Below, one piece after another: positions 1-7,415 of a stretch of 44,877 nt of DNA. Source of the DNA: a virus; IMG/VR virus record IMGVR_UViG_3300024359_000822, positions 1 through 44,877 of that record, one strand, 5' to 3'. Below the pieces are notes generated by a model. The model did not search any database. It worked only from the letters and a program-made list of their open reading frames with translations, and was not told the DNA's origin. Position numbers and translations under genes: made by a program. Position 1 is the first letter of the stretch. Every line of letters starts with the position of its first letter.

Positions 1-1
1 T

Positions 2-1192
2 AAAGGAAATACTGGAGCACAGGGAGCTAAAGGGGCAACTGGAGCTAAAGGGGCAACTGGAGCACAAGGAATTGTTGGACCAATGGGACCGCAAGGACCA
101 ATCGGGCCTAAAGGAAATACTGGAGCTAAAGGGTCAACTGGAGCTAAAGGAGATAGAGGAGCACAAGGAATTGTTGGACCAATGGGACCTCAGGGACCAA
201 TCGGGCCTAAAGGAGATAAAGGTAATACTGGAGCACAAGGAGCACAGGGACCTACTGAATACCACACAATGATGGCTAACTTTGCTCTATCTGGTGGTGG
301 TGAAGTTACATGGAAGGGAGATCTATTAACTGTTAGGACTAGAATTATTGCGATTCCGGTTGATAAAGATTTAGGATCGAGTGGATATTTTGATATAGGG
401 CCATTTGAAGGTCTTTCAATTCCAGCATGGCATGGCGTATGGTACTGTCCTAAAAAAACCCAACCGAACTCGTATGATAGCGGTGCACTTAGAGTTATTG
501 CTTACAGTGGGAGTGACGTTCAACCAGAAGAAGGCTGGATATTAATAGCAACACATAATGGGGATACGGGAACACTAAAATTCTTACCAGGAGAGATAGT
601 TATCCCAAGAAACGGAACTTATTATACTTCTACCGGTCTTACTGATTGGGCAACTGGACCTACTGGACCTACTGGGGCTAAAGGAGCACAAGGAGCACAA
701 GGGCCACAAGGAGCACAAGGAGCTCAAGGTGGCGGCGGAGCTAAAGGAGCTACAGGAGCTAAAGGTAATCCAGGTGGAACTGGGCCACAAGGGCCACAAG
801 GTGGCACCGGAGCTAAAGGAGCTACAGGAGCTAAAGGTAATCCAGGTGGAACTGGACCTACTGGGCCACAAGGTGGCACCGGAGCTAAAGGAGCTACAGG
901 AGCTAAAGGTAATCCAGGTGGAACTGGACCTACTGGGCCACAAGGGCCACAAGGAGCACGAGGGCCACAAGGAATACAAGGACCTGCTGGAGCTAAAGGT
1001 AATACCGGATCTCAAGGGCCTGCCGGCGGTGGTGCTACATTAGACTTTTTTAGTGATGAATTAGGTGATATGTCTGGAGAAATTATAGGCTTTAGAGTTA
1101 GCGAAAAATCCGGAATAATGACTATATACGGAGGCGTTGATGGCAAAGAGACGTGGTCATACGATTGGCAATTACTTTTTGAGCGAAGATAA
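2..1192 (+). CDS. Collagen-like phage fibre protein, 5'-truncated by the window edge
   Basis: The reading frame is open from base 2, so the gene starts upstream; the internal ATG at 83 is not the real start. The visible 396 residues comprise a Gly-X-Y tract (about 1-85), a non-collagen beta-rich domain (about 86-218), a second Gly-X-Y tract (about 219-345) and a short C-terminal cap ending LLFERR. All lysines in the tracts (16 by my count) fall in the Y position (GAK, GPK, GDK), the position hydroxylated in animal collagens; Y-position prolines occur as GNP. Phage proteins of this kind are usually trimeric tail or surface fibres. The next genes encode two 2OG oxygenases and two glycosyltransferases, suggesting the fibre is hydroxylated and glycosylated. 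Fibre function is from family knowledge; modification is inference. Confidence 0.9.
   Translation, partial: KGNTGAQGAKGATGAKGATGAQGIVGPMGPQGPIGPKGNTGAKGSTGAKGDRGAQGIVGPMGPQGPIGPKGDKGNTGAQGAQGPTEYHTMMANFALSGGGEVTWKGDLLTVRTRIIAIPVDKDLGSSGYFDIGPFEGLSIPAWHGVWYCPKKTQPNSYDSGALRVIAYSGSDVQPEEGWILIATHNGDTGTLKFLPGEIVIPRNGTYYTSTGLTDWATGPTGPTGAKGAQGAQGPQGAQGAQGGGGAKGATGAKGNPGGTGPQGPQGGTGAKGATGAKGNPGGTGPTGPQGGTGAKGATGAKGNPGGTGPTGPQGPQGARGPQGIQGPAGAKGNTGSQGPAGGGATLDFFSDELGDMSGEIIGFRVSEKSGIMTIYGGVDGKETWSYDWQLLFERR
62..213 (+). repeat. Direct repeat inside collagen tract (two ~53-bp copies, 99-bp period)
   Basis: Bases 62-114 and 161-213 are nearly identical, with two mismatches by eye. They encode the same Gly-X-Y block (GAQGIVGPMGPQGPIGPKG). 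The period is a multiple of three, so recombination between copies would change fibre length without a frameshift. Confidence 0.85.
737..952 (+). repeat. Three tandem 72-bp units in collagen tract
   Basis: Units start at 737, 809 and 881, each beginning ggagctaaaggagctacagg. Each is 72 bp, or 24 residues and eight Gly-X-Y triplets, containing GAKGATGAKGNPGGTG. High nucleotide identity between units, not only protein identity, indicates recent tandem duplication and probable length variation between relatives. Confidence 0.9.
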
Positions 1193-1211
1193 TTAAATAA
1201 TTTATAATCTT

Positions 1212-1243
1212 AAAAGCATCACTAAACGTGGTGCTTTTTTTTT
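1212..1243 (+). terminator. Rho-independent terminator after the fibre gene
   Basis: AAAGCATCAC pairs with GTGGTGCTTT (one G-T wobble) around a TAAAC loop and is followed by a run of T. It lies 20 bases after the fibre stop codon and separates it from the modification genes. Confidence 0.9.
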
Positions 1244-1267
1244 GCTCTTTTTCAGTACTTTATAATA

Positions 1268-1280
1268 GAGATATATAATA
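1268..1280 (+). promoter_or_regulatory. Class B promoter-like motif (gagatatataata)
   Basis: The GATATATA motif lies just after a terminator and about 35 bases before the hydroxylase start at 1304. The same motif at similar distance precedes several other operons in the window. Interpreted as a phage promoter, probably late; no experimental support. Confidence 0.5.
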
Positions 1281-1303
1281 TAATAAATTAATAACATAAT
1301 ATA

Positions 1304-1888
1304 ATGAAAAACACGTACGTAGTTAATAGACAACATAACGACCCACAAGAATATTATTGGTTTCAAAATGGATTTTCTAAATCTGACTTAGTTAGATTAC
1401 AAGATGATCTAGAGAATATTTCATTTAAAGAGGCAGAAACCTTTGGTCCAGCTGATGACAATGTTAGAAAATCAAGAGTTAAATGGATCCCACAAGAAGA
1501 ACAATATAATTGGTTATATGAACTTATGGAAAAATTAGCAATCGAGGCTAATGGTATCTGGAATTTTGATATACAAACAATGCCAGAACAAATTCAATAT
1601 ACTGAATATTTAGCTGAAGATGCTGGCCATTACACATGGCACCAAGACATAGGACCAAACGATGCGTCGCTGCGAAAAATTTCAATTACAATACAATTAT
1701 CTGACGCTGAAGAATATGAAGGTGGTGATTTACAGATTTGGAAAGGTGGTGATTCAGTAGATAATTGCCCAAGAGGCGCCGGAGTTGCAGTCATATTTCC
1801 AAGTTATATGATGCATAGAGTTACACCAGTTTCTAAAGGTATTAGAAAAAGCCTTGTACTTTGGATTGGAGGATCACACTATAAATAA
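1304..1888 (+). CDS. 2OG-Fe(II) oxygenase, PKHD/prolyl-4-hydroxylase type
   Basis: A 194-residue protein with the double-stranded beta-helix signature of 2-oxoglutarate/Fe(II) dioxygenases: H113-x-D115 (TWHQD), distal H171 (MMHRV) and the 2OG-binding R181 (IRKSLVLW). Family members hydroxylate proline or other side chains, consuming O2 and 2-oxoglutarate. The gene is first in a + strand operon (1304-4701) directly behind the collagen-like fibre gene, whose Gly-X-Y tracts are an obvious candidate substrate. The family call is firm; the substrate is inference, and it could act on another protein or a small molecule. Confidence 0.87.
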   Translation: MKNTYVVNRQHNDPQEYYWFQNGFSKSDLVRLQDDLENISFKEAETFGPADDNVRKSRVKWIPQEEQYNWLYELMEKLAIEANGIWNFDIQTMPEQIQYTEYLAEDAGHYTWHQDIGPNDASLRKISITIQLSDAEEYEGGDLQIWKGGDSVDNCPRGAGVAVIFPSYMMHRVTPVSKGIRKSLVLWIGGSHYK

Positions 1889-1894
1889 TATTAA

Positions 1895-2944
1895 ATGAAT
1901 GTATTAATTTACGTAGGCTATCAAGCAAAACATTTTAATCCAAGTACATTAGAAGATGTAGGGCTTGGTGGAACAGAAATTGCATGTATTCAACTATCTA
2001 AAGAACTAAAAAGATATGGCCATGGCGTGGTGGTTAGTGGAGATGTATTACCAGGTATCTTTGATGGTATTGAATGGGTTTCTATAGAAACTTGCCATAG
2101 AGAACATTTTGATAAATTTAATGTTATTATTGCAGCTAGTTATATTCATGCTACTTTAGAATTTAAAAATTATTTAAGAGCTAAGCTTATATTTTGGGCA
2201 CATAATACTGATTTCCATCCATGGTGGCGAGGTGAAGAAATTAAAGAGCCCGTTAGACTTTTAAATGGAGAGCATGTAGATCGAGTTGTTTGTTTAACTA
2301 AATGGCATAAAGATCAATGGCATTCAACCTGGGGAACTAAAACTAAAAACATAGAAGTTATTGGTAATGGTATTGATACTTCAACATTTATTGGCGAGCC
2401 TAAAAAAGTAAAGAATAGTTTTATCTGGAGCTCGGCACCTGAGCGAGGCCTTGTAGATTTACTAAAGAACTGGCAGTATGTATTAATGATTAAACCAGAT
2501 GCTACATTAAACATATTCTCACCATCTTACTCTATAGATCAATTAGATAACTCATCTGAAATTAAAGAACTCTTAGAACAACCGGGAATCACTCTACGCG
2601 GTAATGTATCTCAAGTAGAATTACATACTGCAATGTTAAGATCAGAATACTGGTTATATCTTACAGACTATGAAGAAACTTATTGTATTACTGCGCTTGA
2701 AATGCAATATGCTAAAGTATTACCTATTGTAACCAATGTGGCAGCATTAAAAGAGACAGTTCATTCGGGAATTCAACTAGAAAAACATGAAACAAATTGG
2801 CCTGAAACCATACAATTATTAAACACTTTAGGTTCCGAACTTAAATTAAAGTCAATAGAATCAGCTTATAACTGGTCTAAGATGCAAACTTGGTCTAGCA
2901 GAGGACATAAGTGGAATAAATTATTAAATGAATTATGCACATAG
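1895..2944 (+). CDS. GT-B fold glycosyltransferase (GT4-like)
   Basis: A 349-residue protein with the two-domain pattern of GT1/GT4 glycosyltransferases: N-terminal glycine-rich LGGTEIACIQLSKEL near residue 24, and a C-terminal donor-sugar region with DYEETYCITALEMQYAK followed by LPIVTN. It would transfer a sugar from an activated donor. It starts 6 bases after the hydroxylase stop and overlaps the next gene by 10 bases, so the three genes are likely co-translated. Likely role: glycosylating the fibre, or extending a sugar placed by the adjacent GT25 enzyme. Acceptor is inference. Confidence 0.82.
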   Translation: MNVLIYVGYQAKHFNPSTLEDVGLGGTEIACIQLSKELKRYGHGVVVSGDVLPGIFDGIEWVSIETCHREHFDKFNVIIAASYIHATLEFKNYLRAKLIFWAHNTDFHPWWRGEEIKEPVRLLNGEHVDRVVCLTKWHKDQWHSTWGTKTKNIEVIGNGIDTSTFIGEPKKVKNSFIWSSAPERGLVDLLKNWQYVLMIKPDATLNIFSPSYSIDQLDNSSEIKELLEQPGITLRGNVSQVELHTAMLRSEYWLYLTDYEETYCITALEMQYAKVLPIVTNVAALKETVHSGIQLEKHETNWPETIQLLNTLGSELKLKSIESAYNWSKMQTWSSRGHKWNKLLNELCT

Positions 2945-4260
2945 ATAAAATATACATAATTAGTCTAACTGGCCATTTACCAGAAGAACAATCAAGGATT
3001 GCTGAAAATTTAAATACATTAGGTTTAGAACGATCTACTCCTTATGAAATTGTAAAAGCATTTGATGCACGTAATGGTGATGTTCCAGAAGGTTTTAGAG
3101 CTTATCCGAATTGGAACCTAGGTGAAGATACTTGGAACGCATGGTGGAGAAGGCCAATGCTTCCAGGTGAAATAGGATGTGCATATAGTCACTATATTGT
3201 CTGGGAAAAGATTGCGTCCTCTGAAGAAGAGCGCATTTTAGTTTTAGAAGAAGACTTTTGGGGAGTTAATCCTATAAAAAATTTAAAGACTGATAATTTA
3301 CCAGAATGGGATATTGCGGTTATTGGTAGATGGCCATTTGAAGAGGGTAATGAAGAACGTATAAATAGCCAATGGTTATATCCAAAAGAATATTATAATT
3401 CACATGCGTATATAATTTCTAAAGAGGCTACTAAAAAAATCATAGCATATCCAAACCTTAAGCAGAACTTAATTCCATCTGATGAATTATTAGTTGCGGC
3501 TATGATGCCACATAGAAGGGAAGATATTAGAAACATATTTCCCCCAATAATAAAAGGTATAGCTTCAGATGTAGAATTCGTAACTCAAAAAAGAGGACAA
3601 TTAAAATCTACAATAGAAATAGAAAGACCAGAATTAAAACCATTAGAAGATAAACTAAAATATGAAGTGTTAGATATTTCTGATTGGGATTTATGGAAGT
3701 CAAAATATTTAAACCATACATTATCTAAAGGAGAATATGATTTATTAATAGATGATTTAGGTGACAACATATTAGAATTCCCATTATTTACAGATAAATT
3801 TTGTAAAGATATTATTGCTTTAGCGGAACAAGAAAACAAATGGACTATAGACCGACATGAATTTTATCCTACAAATGATGTTCTTTTACCAGAACTTGGC
3901 TTAGATGAAATTTATAATAAAGTTATTGATGAGGTTATAAAACCTCTATGCATTCATTATTGGACTCTTGAGGGCTGGAATTCTATAGAGAGTGAAAACT
4001 TTATGGCAAGATATACTACAGACAGGCAATCACACTTAAGCCTACATCATGATTTTAGTCATATTACTATGGTTGTAAAATTAAATGACGAATTTGAAGG
4101 TGGTGGAACTTGGTTTCCAAAATATAATAAATTGTCTAATCCGAAAAGAGTAGGTACTGCAACACTACACCCTGGAATGATAACACATCTACATGGAGCT
4201 AGGCCAATTTATGCAGGTAAGAGATATATCTGTGTATCGTTTATGAGAAAGAATAACTAA
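2935..4260 (+). CDS. Bifunctional GT25 glycosyltransferase / lysyl-hydroxylase-like 2OG oxygenase
   Basis: A 441-residue fusion. Residues 1-220 resemble GT25 (LPS/collagen galactosyltransferase) with KIYIISL at the start, GEIGCAYSHYIVW (78-90) and the metal-binding-like LVLEED (102-107). Residues 280-441 resemble the catalytic domain of lysyl hydroxylases (PLOD/LH3): H371-x-D373 (LHHDFSH), EGGGTWF (388-394), LHPGMITHLHG (411-421) with H420, and R430 ten residues later in GKRYICVSFM. Domain order (transferase first, hydroxylase last) is that of animal LH3; mimivirus L230 is a known viral enzyme with both activities acting on viral collagen. The neighbouring collagen-like fibre has lysines only in the Y position, which fits a hydroxylysine-glycosylating role. 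Activities are predicted, not shown. Confidence 0.87.
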   Translation: MHIDKIYIISLTGHLPEEQSRIAENLNTLGLERSTPYEIVKAFDARNGDVPEGFRAYPNWNLGEDTWNAWWRRPMLPGEIGCAYSHYIVWEKIASSEEERILVLEEDFWGVNPIKNLKTDNLPEWDIAVIGRWPFEEGNEERINSQWLYPKEYYNSHAYIISKEATKKIIAYPNLKQNLIPSDELLVAAMMPHRREDIRNIFPPIIKGIASDVEFVTQKRGQLKSTIEIERPELKPLEDKLKYEVLDISDWDLWKSKYLNHTLSKGEYDLLIDDLGDNILEFPLFTDKFCKDIIALAEQENKWTIDRHEFYPTNDVLLPELGLDEIYNKVIDEVIKPLCIHYWTLEGWNSIESENFMARYTTDRQSHLSLHHDFSHITMVVKLNDEFEGGGTWFPKYNKLSNPKRVGTATLHPGMITHLHGARPIYAGKRYICVSFMRKNN

Positions 4261-4272
4261 CAAAAGAAGAAT

Positions 4273-4701
4273 ATGAAAAAAGAGATTAAATTTAACAAGA
4301 TTATTGGAGATGACGGGCATTTAGTATCACCCGTTTTAAAGAATGGTGCTAAGAATTACTTGATTGATATTGACGGTACAATTACTGACGATGTGCCAAA
4401 TGAAGAACCAGAAAGAATGTCTGTAGTAGAGCCATATCAAGGCTCGGTAGAGACTCTTAATAAATGGTTTGACGAAGGACATGTAATTACATTTTTTACT
4501 TCAAGAACTGAAGAGGTAAGAGAGATTACAGAAACATGGTTAAATAAACATGGATTTAAATACCATGGTCTATTAATGGGAAAGCCAAGAGGTGGAAATT
4601 ATCACTGGGTTGATAACCATATTGTTAAAGGTACTAGATATAAAGGCAAGTGGGCAGATTTAATTACTGAGACTAGAAACATAGAAGTATTTCCTTTATA
4701 G
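4273..4701 (+). CDS. HAD-superfamily phosphatase
   Basis: A 142-residue HAD hydrolase. Motif I is LIDIDGT (nucleophile D32, acid D34), motif II FFTSRTEE, motif III lysine in MGKPRGG, and acidic motif IV in YHWVDNH. There is no large cap domain. It ends the sugar/hydroxylation operon, so it may dephosphorylate a sugar phosphate used to make the glycosyl donor, but nothing in the sequence fixes the substrate. Two further HAD proteins lie at 13183 and 13978. Confidence 0.75.
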   Translation: MKKEIKFNKIIGDDGHLVSPVLKNGAKNYLIDIDGTITDDVPNEEPERMSVVEPYQGSVETLNKWFDEGHVITFFTSRTEEVREITETWLNKHGFKYHGLLMGKPRGGNYHWVDNHIVKGTRYKGKWADLITETRNIEVFPL

Positions 4702-4710
4702 ATATATATA
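4701..4710 (+). promoter_or_regulatory. Class B promoter-like motif (gatatatata)
   Basis: GATATATATA begins at the stop codon of the HAD gene and lies 27 bases before the ATG at 4728. Same motif and spacing class as at 1268, 7994, 21171 and 27192. Confidence 0.5.
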
Positions 4711-4727
4711 AAAAATAGATTATATCA

Positions 4728-5693
4728 ATGAAAAGAGTTAGAATATTTGAAGATTTTATGAATGAAGCTAAAGAGCCCGCAGATTTAGGTAAGATTTACT
4801 TAGCATTTGATCCAGGACTTGGCCATAGATTCTGGTCTTATAAAGATTTTGCAGGGGATAAGTTTTTTATTAGATTAACTCCAGACACATACAAGGACGT
4901 TAAAATAAATAAAGACTATCCTGTTCTTACTTATAACTCAGATACAGTACAGATGTTAATTGATAAAGATCTTATTAATCCAAAAAATATTTACAACAAA
5001 CCAGAGTTTATTAAAAATTCAGGTTCTAAAAAAGAATTTCATAAAATAGTAGATGGTGATGAAAATATACCAAAAACTACTGACAATAAAGATGAGGCAA
5101 TAAAAGTATTAGGTTTCCCTATTATTGCTAAGCCAGCAGAAGGCCATTCTGGTATTGGAATTGTTATTATGAAAGATCAAAAAGAATGGGATGCAGCAGA
5201 CCATTCTAAATTAGATGTTTATTCCCAGTATGTTGATAAAAAGTCAGAACATAGATTTTTTACATTTAAAGGAAAGCCTTTCTTTTGGCAAGAGAGACAA
5301 CCAACAAATGACAAGTCTAAAAATGGAGGTGGTGATCCAGATGAAAAAATGGGATTTAATTATATTAAAAGAAATGTTGACAAAACACCACAAAAATATA
5401 GAGACCTAATTAAGAAGTTTGGGGCAATGTTCTCAGATCTTCCGTATATATGTTTTGACATCATGGAAGACCAAGATGGTAAATTATATATTATTGAGAG
5501 TAATAGTATGCCAGGTGTGCCCTTTGATGCTACAGTGGCGATATATAGAACTCTCTTTAAAGATTTTTACGGAAGGGACGTTGACTCCGATACCGATTTA
5601 AAATTAAAAGAATTTTCAGATTTTATGTGTAAAAAATCAATGTCGCTTGATGGCGGTGATAGATTTAAACTAGGATCTGATTTAGAAGACTAA
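4728..5693 (+). CDS. ATP-grasp ligase with capsid-targeting-like leader
   Basis: A 321-residue protein. Residues 130-270 show an ATP-grasp fold: FPIIAKPAEGHSGIGI with ATP-binding K135, metal-ligand D244 (ICFDIMED) and E257-x-N259 (YIIESNSMPGVP). ATP-grasp enzymes form amide or peptide-like bonds through acyl phosphates. The N-terminus MKRVRIFEDFMNEAK resembles T4 capsid-targeting sequences (compare MKTYQEFIAEA of internal proteins), which prohead protease cuts after an h-x-E site, here MNE13. This predicts packaging in the head and perhaps injection. A second amide-bond enzyme, an amidoligase, is at 38352. Fold is well supported; substrate unknown; packaging is inference. Confidence 0.8.
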   Translation: MKRVRIFEDFMNEAKEPADLGKIYLAFDPGLGHRFWSYKDFAGDKFFIRLTPDTYKDVKINKDYPVLTYNSDTVQMLIDKDLINPKNIYNKPEFIKNSGSKKEFHKIVDGDENIPKTTDNKDEAIKVLGFPIIAKPAEGHSGIGIVIMKDQKEWDAADHSKLDVYSQYVDKKSEHRFFTFKGKPFFWQERQPTNDKSKNGGGDPDEKMGFNYIKRNVDKTPQKYRDLIKKFGAMFSDLPYICFDIMEDQDGKLYIIESNSMPGVPFDATVAIYRTLFKDFYGRDVDSDTDLKLKEFSDFMCKKSMSLDGGDRFKLGSDLED

Positions 5694-5701
5694 AAACAAA
5701 A

Positions 5702-5932
5702 ATGATGACAGAACAAATGCCAGATATGAAATGTATGTATGTGAATGTATGGGTTCACCACATGCAACTAGATGAACTATTTGACTTCTTAACAGGAAGA
5801 ATAGAAAAAGCCCCAGAGTATTGGCTTAATGAGCAAAGCACTCCGTATTCAGTTACTGGTGGATATATTATGACTACGTTACCGTATGATTCATATTCTA
5901 ATCTCAGATCGCATAAGGACTGGTCACGTTAA
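5702..5932 (+). CDS. Small protein of unknown function
   Basis: A 76-residue protein beginning MMTEQMPDMKCMYVNVWVHHM. No recognised domain. It follows the ATP-grasp gene by 8 bases and is probably co-transcribed. ATG codons at 5702 and 5705 are both possible starts. Confidence 0.6.
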   Translation: MMTEQMPDMKCMYVNVWVHHMQLDELFDFLTGRIEKAPEYWLNEQSTPYSVTGGYIMTTLPYDSYSNLRSHKDWSR

Positions 5933-5944
5933 AAACAAGAAACA

Positions 5945-6052
5945 ATGAAAAAACAAACAGAAAGAAAAAACTTTTTATTAAATCATAAAGGTAAGAAGTA
6001 CAAAGCAAACACATTAATTGGAGTAATTTGGAACTTCTTATTTAAGAAATAA
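5945..6052 (+). CDS. Very small basic protein (35 residues)
   Basis: An ORF starting ATG AAA AAA CAA, with an A-rich leader, 12 bases after the previous stop. The product starts MKKQTERKNFLLNHKGKKYK and ends in a hydrophobic stretch, LIGVIWNFLFKK. It fills the gap before a terminator, which supports it being the last gene of the operon. Function unknown. Confidence 0.5.
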   Translation: MKKQTERKNFLLNHKGKKYKANTLIGVIWNFLFKK

Positions 6053-6078
6053 ACAAAACTCATATAATTGATATAACT

Positions 6079-6117
6079 AACGTCTAGATAATTCTAGGCG
6101 TTTTTTTATTTTAAAAG
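6079..6117 (+). terminator. Rho-independent terminator
   Basis: ACGTCTAG pairs with CTAGGCGT (one G-T wobble) across an ATAATT loop, then seven T. It closes the 4728-6052 operon. Confidence 0.9.
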
Positions 6118-6124
6118 AAATAAT

Positions 6125-6874
6125 ATGTATACATTAGATGAATTAAAGCAAATGGTTTTCATTGATATTGAAACCACAGCACAGACTGAAACATTACAAG
6201 AGACCTTAAATACCAATTCTAATTTAAAAGAGTATTGGCTTGAGAAATATGAGAAGATTAAGAGTCAAGATACGTCTGGTGTAGAATTAACAGAAGATGA
6301 AGCCTATAAAAAGATGGCTGGTCTTAGTGCTGAATGGGGCAAGGTTGTATGTATATCAATAGGCCAGTTAAAATTTGATGAAACTGGAATGCCAATTGGA
6401 TTCACTGCTAAATCATACTATGGTGATAATGAAAAAGAACTTCTATCTAATTTTATGAAAATAGCAGGTGGGATTATGCAAAAAAAATCTAGTATGAAAT
6501 GGGCTGGACATTATATTAAAGGTTTTGATATTCCATTTATTATTAAAAGATGTGTTATTAATCAAGTTCCAGTAATTAGACAATTCCACTTACATAAATT
6601 AAAGCCATGGGAAACTTGCCTTATTGATACTAAAGAAGTCTGGTCATTTGGAAGTTGGGGTAACTCTGCTCGACTAGGACATCTTGCAGAAATATTAGAT
6701 ATTCCAACACCAAAGGAAGAGATTAAAGGATCAGAAGTTAATGCCGCATATTGGAATGGGCAACTTGAAGAAATTAAAGAATATTGTGAAAGAGATATTA
6801 AAGCTACTGCTGATCTAATGTTAAGACTTAGTGGTATTCCAATTATACAAGAGGATGAAGGGGTGCCCTTTTAA
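6125..6874 (+). CDS. DnaQ-like 3'-5' exonuclease (PolB-exonuclease type)
   Basis: A 249-residue protein with the DEDDy exonuclease pattern: Exo I FIDIETT (D14, E16), Exo II in HYIKGFDIPF (D135), and Exo III EYCERD (Y220, D224). It resembles the predicted 3'-5' exonucleases of the PolB-like group that occur free-standing in large phages. Likely role is nucleic-acid processing or proofreading. It begins right after a terminator and stands alone before a 120-base non-coding gap. Confidence 0.85.
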   Translation: MYTLDELKQMVFIDIETTAQTETLQETLNTNSNLKEYWLEKYEKIKSQDTSGVELTEDEAYKKMAGLSAEWGKVVCISIGQLKFDETGMPIGFTAKSYYGDNEKELLSNFMKIAGGIMQKKSSMKWAGHYIKGFDIPFIIKRCVINQVPVIRQFHLHKLKPWETCLIDTKEVWSFGSWGNSARLGHLAEILDIPTPKEEIKGSEVNAAYWNGQLEEIKEYCERDIKATADLMLRLSGIPIIQEDEGVPF

Positions 6875-6876
6875 AT

Positions 6877-6912
6877 TGACATAATGTCACATAATTGATG
6901 TGAAATGTGACA
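6877..6912. promoter_or_regulatory. Palindrome cluster upstream of Hsp20 gene (possible operator)
   Basis: TGACAT-A-ATGTCA (6877-6889) is a near-perfect palindrome, and it overlaps a second inverted repeat, TGTCACAT (6885-6892) with ATGTGACA (6905-6912). The half-site ATTGACATAA also occurs, inverted, inside the class A promoter elements (TTATGTCAAT). This suggests a shared DNA-binding protein. No regulator is identified. Confidence 0.45.
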
Positions 6913-6957
6913 AATTGACTAAAAACTAACAACGGCATACTTTTTTCACTATAGTTA

Positions 6958-6975
6958 ATGTGCAATAAAGCACAT
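6958..6975 (+). promoter_or_regulatory. Hairpin in the Hsp20 leader
   Basis: ATGTGC and GCACAT form a perfect 6-bp stem with an AATAAA loop, 18 bases before the preferred start at 6994. It could be part of a leader that controls translation of the heat-shock gene; an RNA thermometer is possible but unproven. Confidence 0.35.
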
Positions 6976-6993
6976 CAAATTAAATTATTAAAT

Positions 6994-7329
6994 ATGTTTT
7001 ACACACAAGATTTTAACCGAGTAATTAACTCAATGGACGCTATCTTTAATAGCGAAACAACAAGTGAATATAACTATAAAGATGGTGTATTCACAATGCC
7101 ACTTCCTGGATTCTCTAAAAAAGATTTAGAAATAGAAATGGTAGGATCTACTTTAACAATTTCAGCAGAGGTCAAAGAAGAGGATGAGACTTTTTATAAG
7201 AAGTCATTTAAGAAAACCTTTAAAGCATCTAATATTGATGTTGAAAGCGTAACGGCAAGTATGTCAAATGGAATTTTAACAATTATGCTTGATAAGAAAG
7301 TTAATCCACGAAAAATTAAGGTAGCCTAA
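6994..7329 (+). CDS. Small heat-shock protein (Hsp20/alpha-crystallin)
   Basis: A 111-residue product starting MFYTQDFNRV. The alpha-crystallin domain covers most of it: GVFTMPLPGFSKKDLEIEM, an ISAEVKEED loop, KSFKKTFK and a C-terminal beta strand with SNGILTIML, ending RKIKVA (an I-x-V tail). Hsp20s are ATP-independent holdases. I chose the ATG at 6994 because its leader is A/T-rich like other starts here and the upstream in-frame ATG at 6958 lies in a perfect hairpin. With the DnaJ at 9049 this makes two phage-encoded chaperone components. Confidence 0.88.
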   Translation: MFYTQDFNRVINSMDAIFNSETTSEYNYKDGVFTMPLPGFSKKDLEIEMVGSTLTISAEVKEEDETFYKKSFKKTFKASNIDVESVTASMSNGILTIMLDKKVNPRKIKVA

Positions 7330-7341
7330 GCTACCTTTTTT
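7318..7341 (+). terminator. Rho-independent terminator overlapping the Hsp20 stop
   Basis: AAGGTAGC and GCTACCTT form an 8-bp stem around CTAA, followed by a T run. The stop codon lies in the loop. Confidence 0.9.
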
Positions 7342-7343
7342 TT

Positions 7344-7407
7344 CAAAATAATTGCCTCTAGATTTTTTTATGTCAATTATTTTTATTATATTAGTACTGT
7401 AATTAAA
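7344..7407 (+). promoter_or_regulatory. Class A conserved promoter-like element, copy 1
   Basis: A 64-bp element starting caaaataattgcc, with ATGTCAATTATTTTTATTA in the middle and TATATTAGTACTGTAATTAAA at the end. It is identical to the copy at 12681 and closely matches copies at 13903, 15534 and 36880 (inverted). Each copy lies just upstream of a gene start. Here it follows a terminator and precedes the ATG at 7416 by 8 bases. Confidence 0.75.
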
Positions 7408-7415
7408 AAAATAAT

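Noticed and set aside
62-952. Regular repeats that might suggest a CRISPR array
   Set aside because: The repeats are contiguous, in frame and encode Gly-X-Y; there are no unique spacers of constant length.
584-1015. 143-residue Ser-rich ORF on the minus strand across the collagen tract
   Set aside because: It is the antisense of Gly-X-Y repeats, low in complexity and with no leader; a shadow of the real gene.
5215-5601. Two 60-64 residue + strand ORFs inside the ATP-grasp gene
   Set aside because: Out-of-frame shadows of a gene with clear motifs.
6885-6912. CRP-like site
   Set aside because: The order is TGTCACA...TGTGACA, the opposite of the CRP consensus TGTGA-N6-TCACA, and the spacing differs. 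Kept only as an unassigned dyad.
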